This document shows positions 8,138 through 14,455 of a DNA stretch of 27,278 nt, piece by piece. The DNA comes from a virus: the IMG/VR virus record IMGVR_UViG_3300042519_000104, positions 1 to 27,278 of that record, one strand, 5' to 3'. The notes beneath the pieces are model-generated. The model ran no database searches, was not told the origin of the DNA, and saw only the letters and a list, made by a program, of their open reading frames with translations. The translations under genes were made by a program, and so were the position numbers. Numbering within the stretch: position 1 is the first letter of the stretch; each line of letters opens with the position of its first letter.

Positions 8138-9699
8138 TGGCTGTTAAAGATGATAAAGCCAATTTCCGCGAAGCACAAAATGCAGCAACTAAGTCAGCGG
8201 CAAATGAAGCAGCATACAATCCTAAAGACCCATTTTTTGGTGCAACTAGAAAAGATGTTACGGTTAACGGTGTTACATATAAAGGTGCAATAGATATAGG
8301 AACCGCCAAGCCACCTGCTGCTACAAAGGTAGGAATGGTATCTCCTATCAGTGGACTTACTATTACTGGTACAGAGCGCAATGCTGCCAAAGAAGTAGAA
8401 GCAATGAAGATTGGTTACACCAAGGAATACATTGCATCACGTGGCGGAATCAATGCTATGGGTTACTTTAACGATACCCCAACAAGCGGACAACTTAATG
8501 CAGAAGAGTATAAGTCTGTCACTAAAGCAGATGGAACTATCAATACCGCAGGAATGGCGCAAATTCTTCAGGACAAGAAGCGTCAAGAACTTCTAGCATC
8601 TGGTCTATCAACAACTGAAATTGAAGCACGTCTTGCTAGAGAATGGTCAACACTTTATACACCATCAAAGTCAGCAGGGTATAACTCTGCTGGTCAGCCT
8701 GAAGAAGGCGGACAATACAGCGCATCTGGTGAATATGTAGGTGCCACAGGTGGCACTGGTGCTCCAATGACAGGTGGAATCGCAGGGGCTGTAACAAACG
8801 CATCTGGCAAGACACTTGCTCAAGATGCTTTTATTAATACATTTAAACTTATCGTAGGTGACACAGAGGGTTCAAAAGCCTATGTTGGTGAACTATATAA
8901 GTACATCTCTGGTTTCTGGAAGTCAGGCTCAACCATTGATGAGGCTATCAACCTAGCCCTTCGTGCTGCTAGAAACGATAAGGCTATTCCTGAGTTTACT
9001 AATCGCTTTGCAGCAATCTTTAAATTAGAAGACCTAAAGGCTGCTGGAAAGATTGTTGAAGTTCCTACAGTTGCAGAGTATGTAAAGTCAGAAGAGACAC
9101 TTGGCGATATTCTTAATCGCTCTAATCTAGGTGATTTAGCAAACTCAACATTCATTGCTGACATCCTTGCTACTGGCAAGTCAGTATCTGAAAGCACAGA
9201 TATTATTACAAATGTCTTTGATGCAATTGATAATGCTCCAGCACAATGGAAGGCTCAAGTAGCCAAGGCAATACCATTTGCAGATAGAGCAACACTTGCA
9301 AAGGCTATTCTTACTGGACCAGAAGGTGTTAAGCAACTAGAAAGAACTGTTGCCACTGCTGGTGTTCAGGCTGCAGCAGGTATGCAGGGACTTACATTAG
9401 GTGCACAAGCAGCAGGAGAACTTGTATCAAAAGGTCAAACCTTTGGAAGTTCTATGGGAACATTTGGTAAAGTAGCACGCATTCTTCCTGAAGCGCAGAA
9501 ATTAACTGCAATTGAATCTGGCTATATGCCAGCACAAGGTTATACACAAGAGCAAGCAATCGCTGCAACATTTGACCAGAGTGCAGCAGAACTTAAGAAA
9601 CTAGAAGACCTTGCTCGTAGAGAAGAAGGTCGCTTCTTAGCACGCTCTGGAACTATTGGAAGTAAATCATTTGCTTCTCAAGTTCGCGGAATGCAATAA
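8137..9699 (+). CDS. Putative structural / internal virion protein, 520 aa
   Basis: An ATG at 8125 would give four extra residues, but I choose ATG 8137: it overlaps the previous stop as TAATG, like many neighbours, and has AGGATGGGG upstream. The N-terminal ~100 residues include KDPFFGATRKDVTVNGVTYK. There is a Gly/Ala/Thr-rich linker near residues 185-220 (EYVGATGGTGAPMTGGIAGA), then long helical segments (residues about 230-500). The C-terminus is basic (RREEGRFLARSGTIGSKSF). I do not recognise a family; the central helices and low-complexity linker fit a virion component. It is followed by a 130-base structured leader and the scaffold gene, so this is the last gene of the upstream head sub-cluster. 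Confidence 0.75.
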   Translation: MAVKDDKANFREAQNAATKSAANEAAYNPKDPFFGATRKDVTVNGVTYKGAIDIGTAKPPAATKVGMVSPISGLTITGTERNAAKEVEAMKIGYTKEYIASRGGINAMGYFNDTPTSGQLNAEEYKSVTKADGTINTAGMAQILQDKKRQELLASGLSTTEIEARLAREWSTLYTPSKSAGYNSAGQPEEGGQYSASGEYVGATGGTGAPMTGGIAGAVTNASGKTLAQDAFINTFKLIVGDTEGSKAYVGELYKYISGFWKSGSTIDEAINLALRAARNDKAIPEFTNRFAAIFKLEDLKAAGKIVEVPTVAEYVKSEETLGDILNRSNLGDLANSTFIADILATGKSVSESTDIITNVFDAIDNAPAQWKAQVAKAIPFADRATLAKAILTGPEGVKQLERTVATAGVQAAAGMQGLTLGAQAAGELVSKGQTFGSSMGTFGKVARILPEAQKLTAIESGYMPAQGYTQEQAIAATFDQSAAELKKLEDLARREEGRFLARSGTIGSKSFASQVRGMQ

Positions 9700-9829
9700 A
9701 CAAATAAAGAATCCTGAGCGGACCAACCAGCCCCGCCAGCGTATAAGACTGGTAGCAAGAGCCAGCCCAATTCCCCGATTGGAATCTGTGGCTTGCGACT
9801 AACAACGAATAGAAGGGTGGACAGTTGCT
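9700..9829 (+). promoter_or_regulatory. GC-rich structured leader ahead of scaffold and capsid genes
   Basis: This 130-base gap is more GC-rich than its surroundings and can fold. ACCAG (9726-9730) pairs with CTGGT (9749-9753). GCAA (9755-9758) pairs with TTGC (9793-9796), then after a GA bulge GCCA (9761-9764) pairs with TGGC (9789-9792), with an inner stem CCAAT/ATTGG (9767-9771 and 9778-9782) closing a TCCCCG loop. The SD (AGAAGGGTGG, 9811-9820) lies outside the folded part. It could be a 5' leader that sets scaffold/capsid expression, an mRNA processing site or a small RNA. It does not resemble a tRNA. Confidence 0.45.
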
Positions 9830-10306
9830 ATGAGCAACAACTACTGGGACGAAGACGAAGACGATATAGATACACAAGACGAATCGCAAATGGATGGCAG
9901 TGACTTACTTAAAAAGTTACGCAAAGCCAAACGTGCGGACGAAAAGCGTATTAAAGAACTCACTGAGCAACTTGAGGGTTTATCCAAGGCGCAGCGTGAG
10001 CGTACAGTCAAAGAAGTCCTAGAAAAGAAGGGTGTAAATCCTAAAGCAGTACGACTAATCCTAAAAGATATTGACGATGTTTCAGAAGAATCAGTGAATA
10101 ACTGGCTCAATGACAACGGTGATTTGTTTGGGTTAACTCCTGCAGAGGACGCATCCGTAGCAAACACTGCAGACCTAGCGGCATTACGCCAACAGGATGT
10201 AGTAACGCAGGGTGCAACAACACCTGACCGAGCAGAGAACCTAGAGCAACGATTAGCAAATGCAGAATCTGCAGATGAAATCTTGTCTCTCCTCCGCTCA
10301 CAATAA
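9830..10306 (+). CDS. Capsid scaffolding protein
   Basis: This 158-aa acidic protein sits directly before the major capsid gene, the usual scaffold position. The N-terminus is very acidic (NYWDEDEDDIDTQDESQ). Residues about 23-65 form a charged coiled coil (LLKKLRKAKRADEKRIKELT, EQLEGLSKAQRERTVKEVLE). The central part (KKGVNPKAVRLILKD, then VNNWLNDNGDLFGLTP) matches the pattern of actinophage scaffold proteins, and the end is helical (RLANAESADEILSLLRSQ). Scaffolds of this kind direct procapsid assembly and are expelled or cleaved. If the Ntn-hydrolase encoded at 971 is a maturation protease, this is its most likely substrate (inference). ATG 9830 is preceded by AGAAGGGTGG. Confidence 0.85.
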   Translation: MSNNYWDEDEDDIDTQDESQMDGSDLLKKLRKAKRADEKRIKELTEQLEGLSKAQRERTVKEVLEKKGVNPKAVRLILKDIDDVSEESVNNWLNDNGDLFGLTPAEDASVANTADLAALRQQDVVTQGATTPDRAENLEQRLANAESADEILSLLRSQ

Positions 10307-10324
10307 AAACAATCATAGTTTCTA

Positions 10325-10340
10325 GTCACTTGGAGGTGAC
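10325..10340 (+). promoter_or_regulatory. Hairpin containing the capsid-gene ribosome binding site
   Basis: GTCAC (10325-10329) and GTGAC (10336-10340) can form a five-base-pair stem with a TTGGAG loop. The SD of the major capsid gene (GGAGGTGA, 10332-10339) lies half in the loop and half in the 3' arm, four bases before ATG 10344. The loop shows the GGAG core while the stem holds the rest. This could tune or present the site. The stem is short and may be fortuitous. Confidence 0.4.
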
Positions 10341-10343
10341 AAA

Positions 10344-11291
10344 ATGGCATTTGTATCAACAGACTCCGCTTCTCTCGGCGGTACCGCTGGTGGTGCTGGT
10401 CTAGTCCAGAAGGCGTATGACCGTCTTTTGGAGTTTGCTCTCCGTTCAGAACCCCTTATTCGTTCTGTCGCAGACAAGCGTCCAACTAACCAGTCAATCC
10501 CAGGTTCAACAGTAGTTCTACAGAAGTACGTTGACCTTTCAGCAGCAACAACAGCACTAACAGAAACAACTGACCCAGATGCAGTAGCAATGTCTACACC
10601 AACATCTGTAACCATTACTCTTGCAGAGTACGGTAACTCAGTTCTAGTTACACGTGCGTTGGAACTCTTCAGCCTTGCTGATGTAGACCCAGCAATCGCT
10701 AACATCATCGCATTCAACCTAGCAGATTCTATTGACGCTGTAGCAATGACAACATTGCGTGGCGGTTCAAACGTAATCTACTCAGGTTCAACTGCAACAT
10801 CAACAGCAACAATCACTGCTGCTGCAACACTCTCTTCAGCAAACATCCGCAAGGCTGTTGCGAAGTTGCGTGCTAACAAGGCAACTGCCCGCAAGGGTTC
10901 ACTCTACTGGGCTGGTATCCACCCAGAAGTTTCACACGACCTCCGCGCCGAAACAGGCTCAGCAGGTTGGTTGCTTCCTAACCAATACGGTTCTGCACAA
11001 GACCGTATCTGGGCAGGAGAAATCGGAACATACGAAGGTGCATACTTCGTAGAGTCTCCACGTCTTTACAACGCAACAGATGGTTCATCATCTGCACGCG
11101 TTTACCGCACAATCCTTGCAGGACAGCAAGCAATGGCAGAAGCCGTTGCTGAAGAACCACACGTAGTTATCGGACCAGTCGTTGACCGCTTGATGCGTCA
11201 CCGTCCAATGGGCTGGTACGGCGTTCTAGGCTTTGCACGTTACCGTGAAGAAGCACTATACCGCATTGAGTCTGGTTCATCAATCGCTTAA
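10344..11291 (+). CDS. Major capsid protein, N4-gp56-like
   Basis: This 315-aa protein follows the scaffold and has the strongest SD of the window (GGAGGTGA). Features of the N4-gp56-type HK97-fold capsid family are visible: an N-terminal helix (QKAYDRLLEFALRSEPLIR), the strand-rich segment PGSTVVLQKYVDLSAATTAL, the EYGNSVLVTRALELFS region, the AGIHPEVSHDLRAETG segment followed by WLLPNQY, and a C-terminal beta part (VVIGPVVDRLMRHRPMGWYG). Length is in the usual range for the family. Codon choice is more uniform than in neighbouring genes, as expected for a highly expressed gene. There is no N-terminal delta domain; the separate acidic scaffold does that job. A hairpin terminator/attenuator follows. 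Confidence 0.92.
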   Translation: MAFVSTDSASLGGTAGGAGLVQKAYDRLLEFALRSEPLIRSVADKRPTNQSIPGSTVVLQKYVDLSAATTALTETTDPDAVAMSTPTSVTITLAEYGNSVLVTRALELFSLADVDPAIANIIAFNLADSIDAVAMTTLRGGSNVIYSGSTATSTATITAAATLSSANIRKAVAKLRANKATARKGSLYWAGIHPEVSHDLRAETGSAGWLLPNQYGSAQDRIWAGEIGTYEGAYFVESPRLYNATDGSSSARVYRTILAGQQAMAEAVAEEPHVVIGPVVDRLMRHRPMGWYGVLGFARYREEALYRIESGSSIA

Positions 11292-11303
11292 TTGATTGAC
11301 GGG

Positions 11304-11327
11304 TAGGCAGGGGGAAACCCCTGCTTA
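11304..11327 (+). terminator. Hairpin terminator/attenuator after the capsid gene
   Basis: GCAGGGG (11307-11313) and CCCCTGC (11318-11324) form a perfect seven-base-pair stem closed by a GAAA tetraloop. It extends by T-A, A-T and G-T pairs to 11304-11327. Only TTATCAGT follows, so the U-tract is weak. It may be a leaky terminator, or a 3' stabiliser that keeps capsid mRNA above the level of downstream genes. Confidence 0.65.
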
Positions 11328-11352
11328 TCAGTAAGTCCATTAAGGAGGACGA

Positions 11353-11622
11353 ATGACACAGTACACATTTAGAACACCTGTAGTTAAAGAAGGTCCAGCA
11401 GGTGGTCATCGTTTGTTCTACTTTTATAAGTTGGACAAAGGTGTAACAGTAATTAAGTCTGGTGGCACTTGGTCAACAACAAGATACCTAGTTGATGAAG
11501 ACTTAGATAATTACGATGAGATTTACAGAGGCGGATACAACCACACAGTAGATGATGCTAAGAAAGCAGAACTTATTGCAGCGGGTATCGGTATCACAGA
11601 GGCAAACTTTACAGCACAGTAG
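11353..11622 (+). CDS. Small virion-cluster protein, function unknown (89 aa)
   Basis: ATG 11353 has a strong SD (AAGGAGGA). The N-terminal half is beta-like and rich in aromatic and basic residues (TFRTPVVKEGPAGGHRLFYF, YKLDKGVTVIKSGGTWSTTR). The second half is acidic and helical (DDAKKAELIAAGIGITEANF). There is no membrane segment. The place right after the major capsid gene is often used for capsid decoration or head-completion proteins, but I see no diagnostic motif. Confidence 0.75.
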   Translation: MTQYTFRTPVVKEGPAGGHRLFYFYKLDKGVTVIKSGGTWSTTRYLVDEDLDNYDEIYRGGYNHTVDDAKKAELIAAGIGITEANFTAQ

Positions 11623-11630
11623 GGACAAAT

Positions 11631-11939
11631 ATGGCAAAGCATTGGGAAGCACATCCAACTTATGTTGAAGGTTGCTTTGGTTGTAAGGCTTCAACTCTTC
11701 AAATGAATCCTGGGGATGCGAAGCGAGATATACCTGATAAGAAGTGGAACGCAGAGTTAGAGGCTTACCGAGATGCAAGAGCACAAGGTATACAGCCAGC
11801 AGGTACAACTATGCGTCACATTGAAGAAGCACACAAAGCGTCAGAGCATTTAGGCAGAGCCTATGACGCAGATACTATGCCTAAAGCAAAAGATATAAAC
11901 CACAAATCCGCTGAAGTAATGAAAGAACTAGGAGTATAA
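11631..11939 (+). CDS. Small CxxC protein common in actinophage head clusters
   Basis: This 102-aa protein carries an N-terminal CFGC pair (residues 15-18, VEGCFGCKAS), which could bind zinc or form a disulphide. The remainder is charged and helical (KKWNAELEAYRDARAQGIQP, MRHIEEAHKASEHLGRAYDA). The layout with HWEAHP near the start, CxxCK and then a helix ending in GxQP is one I associate with uncharacterised actinophage proteins; that is recall, not a search. It starts nine bases after the previous gene, with AGGGAC as SD. Confidence 0.72.
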   Translation: MAKHWEAHPTYVEGCFGCKASTLQMNPGDAKRDIPDKKWNAELEAYRDARAQGIQPAGTTMRHIEEAHKASEHLGRAYDADTMPKAKDINHKSAEVMKELGV

Positions 11940-11940
11940 A

Positions 11941-12072
11941 ATGCCAAAAGTAGGAATGAAAGAATTTGCATACACACCAAAAGGTATGGCTATGGCAAAG
12001 GCTGAAGCCAAGAAGACTGGTAAGAAAATGGTAGTCAAGAAGGCTGCTAAGAAATCAGGAAAGAAGAAATAA
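11941..12072 (+). CDS. Lysine-rich micro-protein, 43 aa
   Basis: ATG 11941 follows the preceding stop by one base. The protein begins MPKVGMKEFAYTPKGMAMA and ends with a lysine-rich tail (KKAAKKSGKKK). The pattern MPxVGxxxFxYTxxGxxxA with a poly-Lys end recurs in many marine and freshwater phages next to capsid genes, and is often annotated as a head or DNA-binding micro-protein without experimental function. The charge suggests nucleic acid or capsid-lumen binding (inference). The stop overlaps the next start (TAATG), and AGGAAAG within the end can serve as the next gene's SD. Confidence 0.7.
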   Translation: MPKVGMKEFAYTPKGMAMAKAEAKKTGKKMVVKKAAKKSGKKK

Positions 12073-12290
12073 TGGCAACTCCAAAACCAAATCCTAAGCC
12101 AAAAATTACTGCAAAGCCAAAACCAAAGCCAGCACCAAGTCCAACATCATATAAGCAATTAGATATTGATATGGCAACTATGGCTAATGTTAAACCAGAG
12201 CACCAGTTTACAGCAAAAGACCCTAACACATACAGTGGAACATATAAGGGTAAAAGATATACTTGGCAAAGTGGTGGGTTTCTTAAGTAA
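12072..12290 (+). CDS. Pro/Lys-rich small protein, 72 aa
   Basis: The start overlaps the previous stop (TAATG). The first ~27 residues are alternating Pro and Lys (TPKPNPKPKITAKPKPKPAP), probably extended and disordered. The rest is a small folded part ending YSGTYKGKRYTWQSGGFLK. There is no signal peptide or membrane segment. Extended PK stretches could bind DNA or a capsid surface; I do not recognise a family. The antisense open frame here is a shadow of the PK repeat. Confidence 0.65.
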   Translation: MATPKPNPKPKITAKPKPKPAPSPTSYKQLDIDMATMANVKPEHQFTAKDPNTYSGTYKGKRYTWQSGGFLK

Positions 12291-12547
12291 TGGCTGACTC
12301 ACGACTAAAGCGAGCAGGAGTCTCTGGCTTTAATAAGCCTAAGCGTACACCTAATCATCCAACTAAATCACACGTTGTTGTCGCTAAGTCTGGAGACCAA
12401 GTTAAGACCATTCGTTTCGGACAACAAGGTGTTACTGGAGATAAGAAGCCAACAGCACGTCAGGCTTCCTTCAAAGCACGTCACGCCAAGAACATTGCCA
12501 AGGGCAAGATGAGTGCAGCGTATTGGGCAGATAAAGTTAAGTGGTAA
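12290..12547 (+). CDS. Conserved FNKPKRTPNHP-type phage protein (85 aa)
   Basis: The start overlaps the previous stop (TAATG). The protein is very basic and carries blocks I recognise as conserved in many aquatic phages: RLKRAGVSGFNKPKRTPNHP, SHVVVAKSG, TIRFGQQGVTG and FKARHAKNIAKGKMSAAYWA followed by DKVKW. I believe Pfam treats this as a domain of unknown function (possibly DUF6321), recalled and unchecked. The conserved RFGQQG and KARH blocks and the high charge suggest a DNA- or RNA-contacting role. Its company with the 43-aa lysine-rich protein is common in such phages. Confidence 0.82.
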   Translation: MADSRLKRAGVSGFNKPKRTPNHPTKSHVVVAKSGDQVKTIRFGQQGVTGDKKPTARQASFKARHAKNIAKGKMSAAYWADKVKW

Positions 12548-12561
12548 GAAAGTAGGGGACA

Positions 12562-13239
12562 ATGCAAGAAACAGTATCTATCGCCTGGTGCGATAACGGT
12601 ATGGTTGATGGAAAGTTTATGCAAGGAGTTACAGATGTACTCCTTAAGTCAGGAATTCAGTTTGAATCTACTCTACGCAGTCAGGGAAACCAGATTGCTA
12701 GACAGAGGGAAACTGTTATCAACTATTGGTACGAAAAGAATAAGGCTGATTGGTTGCTCTGGGTTGACTCAGATGTAGTCATTAGCCCAGAGGGTTTCTT
12801 GAAACTCTGGAATCAAAAAGATAAAGATGAGCGTCCAATTATGACTGGCGTGTACTTTACTACTGATAATCCAGAAGAACCCTTGATGGTTCCAATGCCT
12901 ACAATATTTAAGTTTGTTGACAATGAAGATGGTGGTTTTGGTTTAGCCAGAATACATCCACTGCCTAAAGACAAACTGATTCAGGTAGGCGCAGCGGGTA
13001 TGGGATACGTCCTAATGCACCGCAGTGTGGTTGAACGAATTAGAAAAGAATTACCTGATGCTCAATTCTTTATGGAGATGGGCAGAGGGACAAAGTTTAT
13101 AGGTGAGGACATCTACTTCTTTGCATTATGCGAGAAGGCTGGAATCCCACTCTGGTGCGATACAAGTGTGACTGCTCCACATATGAAGCGATTCTCATTT
13201 GATGAGCACTATTACAATGCAATGACTAAAGGGAGATAA
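12562..13239 (+). CDS. GT-A fold glycosyltransferase (family 2-like)
   Basis: This 225-aa protein has the parts of a GT-A glycosyltransferase: an N-terminal beta strand (VSIAWCDNG), the RSQGNQIARQRETVINYW helix, a metal-binding DxD within WLLWVDSDVVIS (Asp69-Ser-Asp71), and a late acidic motif FIGEDIYFF followed by CDTSVTAPHMKR, whose His can complete the metal site. The enzyme would move a sugar from a nucleotide-sugar to an acceptor in the cytoplasm. The acceptor cannot be read from the sequence. Being inside the virion operon, it may modify capsid or tail proteins; DNA or host wall polymers are alternatives. The start has the same 15-base context (AAGTAGGGGACAATG) as the Ntn-hydrolase gene. 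Confidence 0.85.
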   Translation: MQETVSIAWCDNGMVDGKFMQGVTDVLLKSGIQFESTLRSQGNQIARQRETVINYWYEKNKADWLLWVDSDVVISPEGFLKLWNQKDKDERPIMTGVYFTTDNPEEPLMVPMPTIFKFVDNEDGGFGLARIHPLPKDKLIQVGAAGMGYVLMHRSVVERIRKELPDAQFFMEMGRGTKFIGEDIYFFALCEKAGIPLWCDTSVTAPHMKRFSFDEHYYNAMTKGR

Positions 13240-13241
13240 CA

Positions 13242-13508
13242 ATGGCTGGTACTGCTGGTAGCACATTATGTGCCGAACTTAATCGTTTGGCTAATGGTGG
13301 GACATATCCTGCAATGACTGCATTTCTTGACGAACAAGGTGCTGCGAACAAGTGGGCTGGTACTAGCGGTAAAGCAATCATTGGTGCACTTAACTACAAA
13401 GTTAGTGCTGCTCGTCAGCCTTCAGCATTCAAAGATTTAAATGGTGTTTGCAATGAACTTGCTGGAACTACTGGCAAATCTGCGGTTGACGCATTGAGGA
13501 CTATCTAA
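13242..13508 (+). CDS. AGTTG-repeat small virion protein, 88 aa
   Basis: This 88-aa protein is built of degenerate repeats around a core W/LAGTxGK: NKWAGTSGKAIIGALN (about 36-51) and NELAGTTGKSAVDALR (about 71-86), with a first, poorer copy LNRLANGGTYPAM (13-25). Repeats of this kind, with LNELAGTTG and NxWAGTTGxxxxGALN, are frequent in small actinophage and marine phage proteins found between capsid and tail genes. Their function is not established to my knowledge. ATG 13242 follows the glycosyltransferase stop by two bases, with SD GGGAGA. The stop overlaps the next start (TAATG). Confidence 0.78.
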   Translation: MAGTAGSTLCAELNRLANGGTYPAMTAFLDEQGAANKWAGTSGKAIIGALNYKVSAARQPSAFKDLNGVCNELAGTTGKSAVDALRTI

Positions 13509-14446
13509 TGACAACTACCCTAGCAAATATGATGGATGAGGTTCAGGTCAACCTCGCTGGTTACACATTCCAGCAAGACCGTACAACCTACATCTCATCT
13601 GCTGTTACAACTACAACTTCATCATCTGCTTCCCCTTTGGTCTTAAGTCTTGGTTCAACTGAATCACTTGGCAAGGGTATTGTAGAAATTGACGAAGAAC
13701 TCCTATGGGTTGACTCATATGACCGCGTTGCTAACACAGCGACAGTGGCTCCCTATGGTCGCGGATACCTAGGTACAACAGCAGCAACACACGCTGCAGA
13801 TGCAAAGGTAACTATTGCTCCTACCTTCCCACGCTTTAATATTAAGCGAGCAATCAACGACACAGTACGCTCCCTTGGAGCAAGCATCTTCGCAATGAAG
13901 ACAACAACATTTACTTTCAATGCAGCAGTATCTACTTATGCTTTTGCTAACCTAAACATCAAGAATATCTTGACTGTGCACTGGCAAGATATTGGTCCAT
14001 CTAAAGAATGGCGACCAATTCGTAAGTATGACTTTGATGCTGTAGCAAACCCAGAAGCATTTGGTTACACATCTGGTACTGACCAAGTACAGACAATCAC
14101 ATTGGGCGAAGCCCCAATCTCTGGACGTACAGTAAAGATTGTCTACGCAACTGACCCAGTAGCCTTTACAACTAACTCACAGGATTATGCAACACAGACT
14201 GGACTACCAGAATCTACACGGGACGTAGTAATTCTTGGTGCAGCCTATCGTCTGCTCTCATTCCTTGACCCAGCACGTGCTGCTCAGGTTAGCCCACAGG
14301 CTGACGAGACAGATAGCAAGCGTCCATACGGTGCATCACAGACAGCAACAAAACAACTTTATGCCTTGTACTCACAGCGTCTTGCTGAAGAGACAAAGGC
14401 ACAGCAACAGAACTATCCCCCACGAGTTCATTTCTCACGCCGATAA
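13508..14446 (+). CDS. Putative head-tail connector / tail tubular protein, 312 aa
   Basis: The start overlaps the previous stop (TAATG), with GAGGAC upstream. Residues about 28-105 are beta-rich, with IVEIDEELLWVDSY and APYGRGYLGTTAATHAADAK, a module resembling one near the N-terminus of the tail fibre encoded next ([24 protein letters not shown]). Then comes a helical segment (FNIKRAINDTVRSLGASIFA) and further strands, and at residues about 240-300 an alpha-helical part (TRDVVILGAAYRLLSFLDPA, SQRLAEETKAQQQ). Helix plus strands with a C-terminal helical bundle fits proteins that dock under the portal in short-tailed phages. The assignment is by position and composition, so moderate. Confidence 0.6.
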   Translation: MTTTLANMMDEVQVNLAGYTFQQDRTTYISSAVTTTTSSSASPLVLSLGSTESLGKGIVEIDEELLWVDSYDRVANTATVAPYGRGYLGTTAATHAADAKVTIAPTFPRFNIKRAINDTVRSLGASIFAMKTTTFTFNAAVSTYAFANLNIKNILTVHWQDIGPSKEWRPIRKYDFDAVANPEAFGYTSGTDQVQTITLGEAPISGRTVKIVYATDPVAFTTNSQDYATQTGLPESTRDVVILGAAYRLLSFLDPARAAQVSPQADETDSKRPYGASQTATKQLYALYSQRLAEETKAQQQNYPPRVHFSRR

Positions 14447-14455
14447 GGAACCTGA

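Noticed and set aside
9711-9800. tRNA gene in the GC-rich gap
   Set aside because: No acceptor stem, anticodon arm or T-loop (TTCGAAT-type) can be arranged from the stems seen.
9841-10359. Minus-strand open frame of 172 aa opposite the scaffold
   Set aside because: It is antisense to a well-supported gene; the Ser/Arg composition mirrors the acidic scaffold codons.
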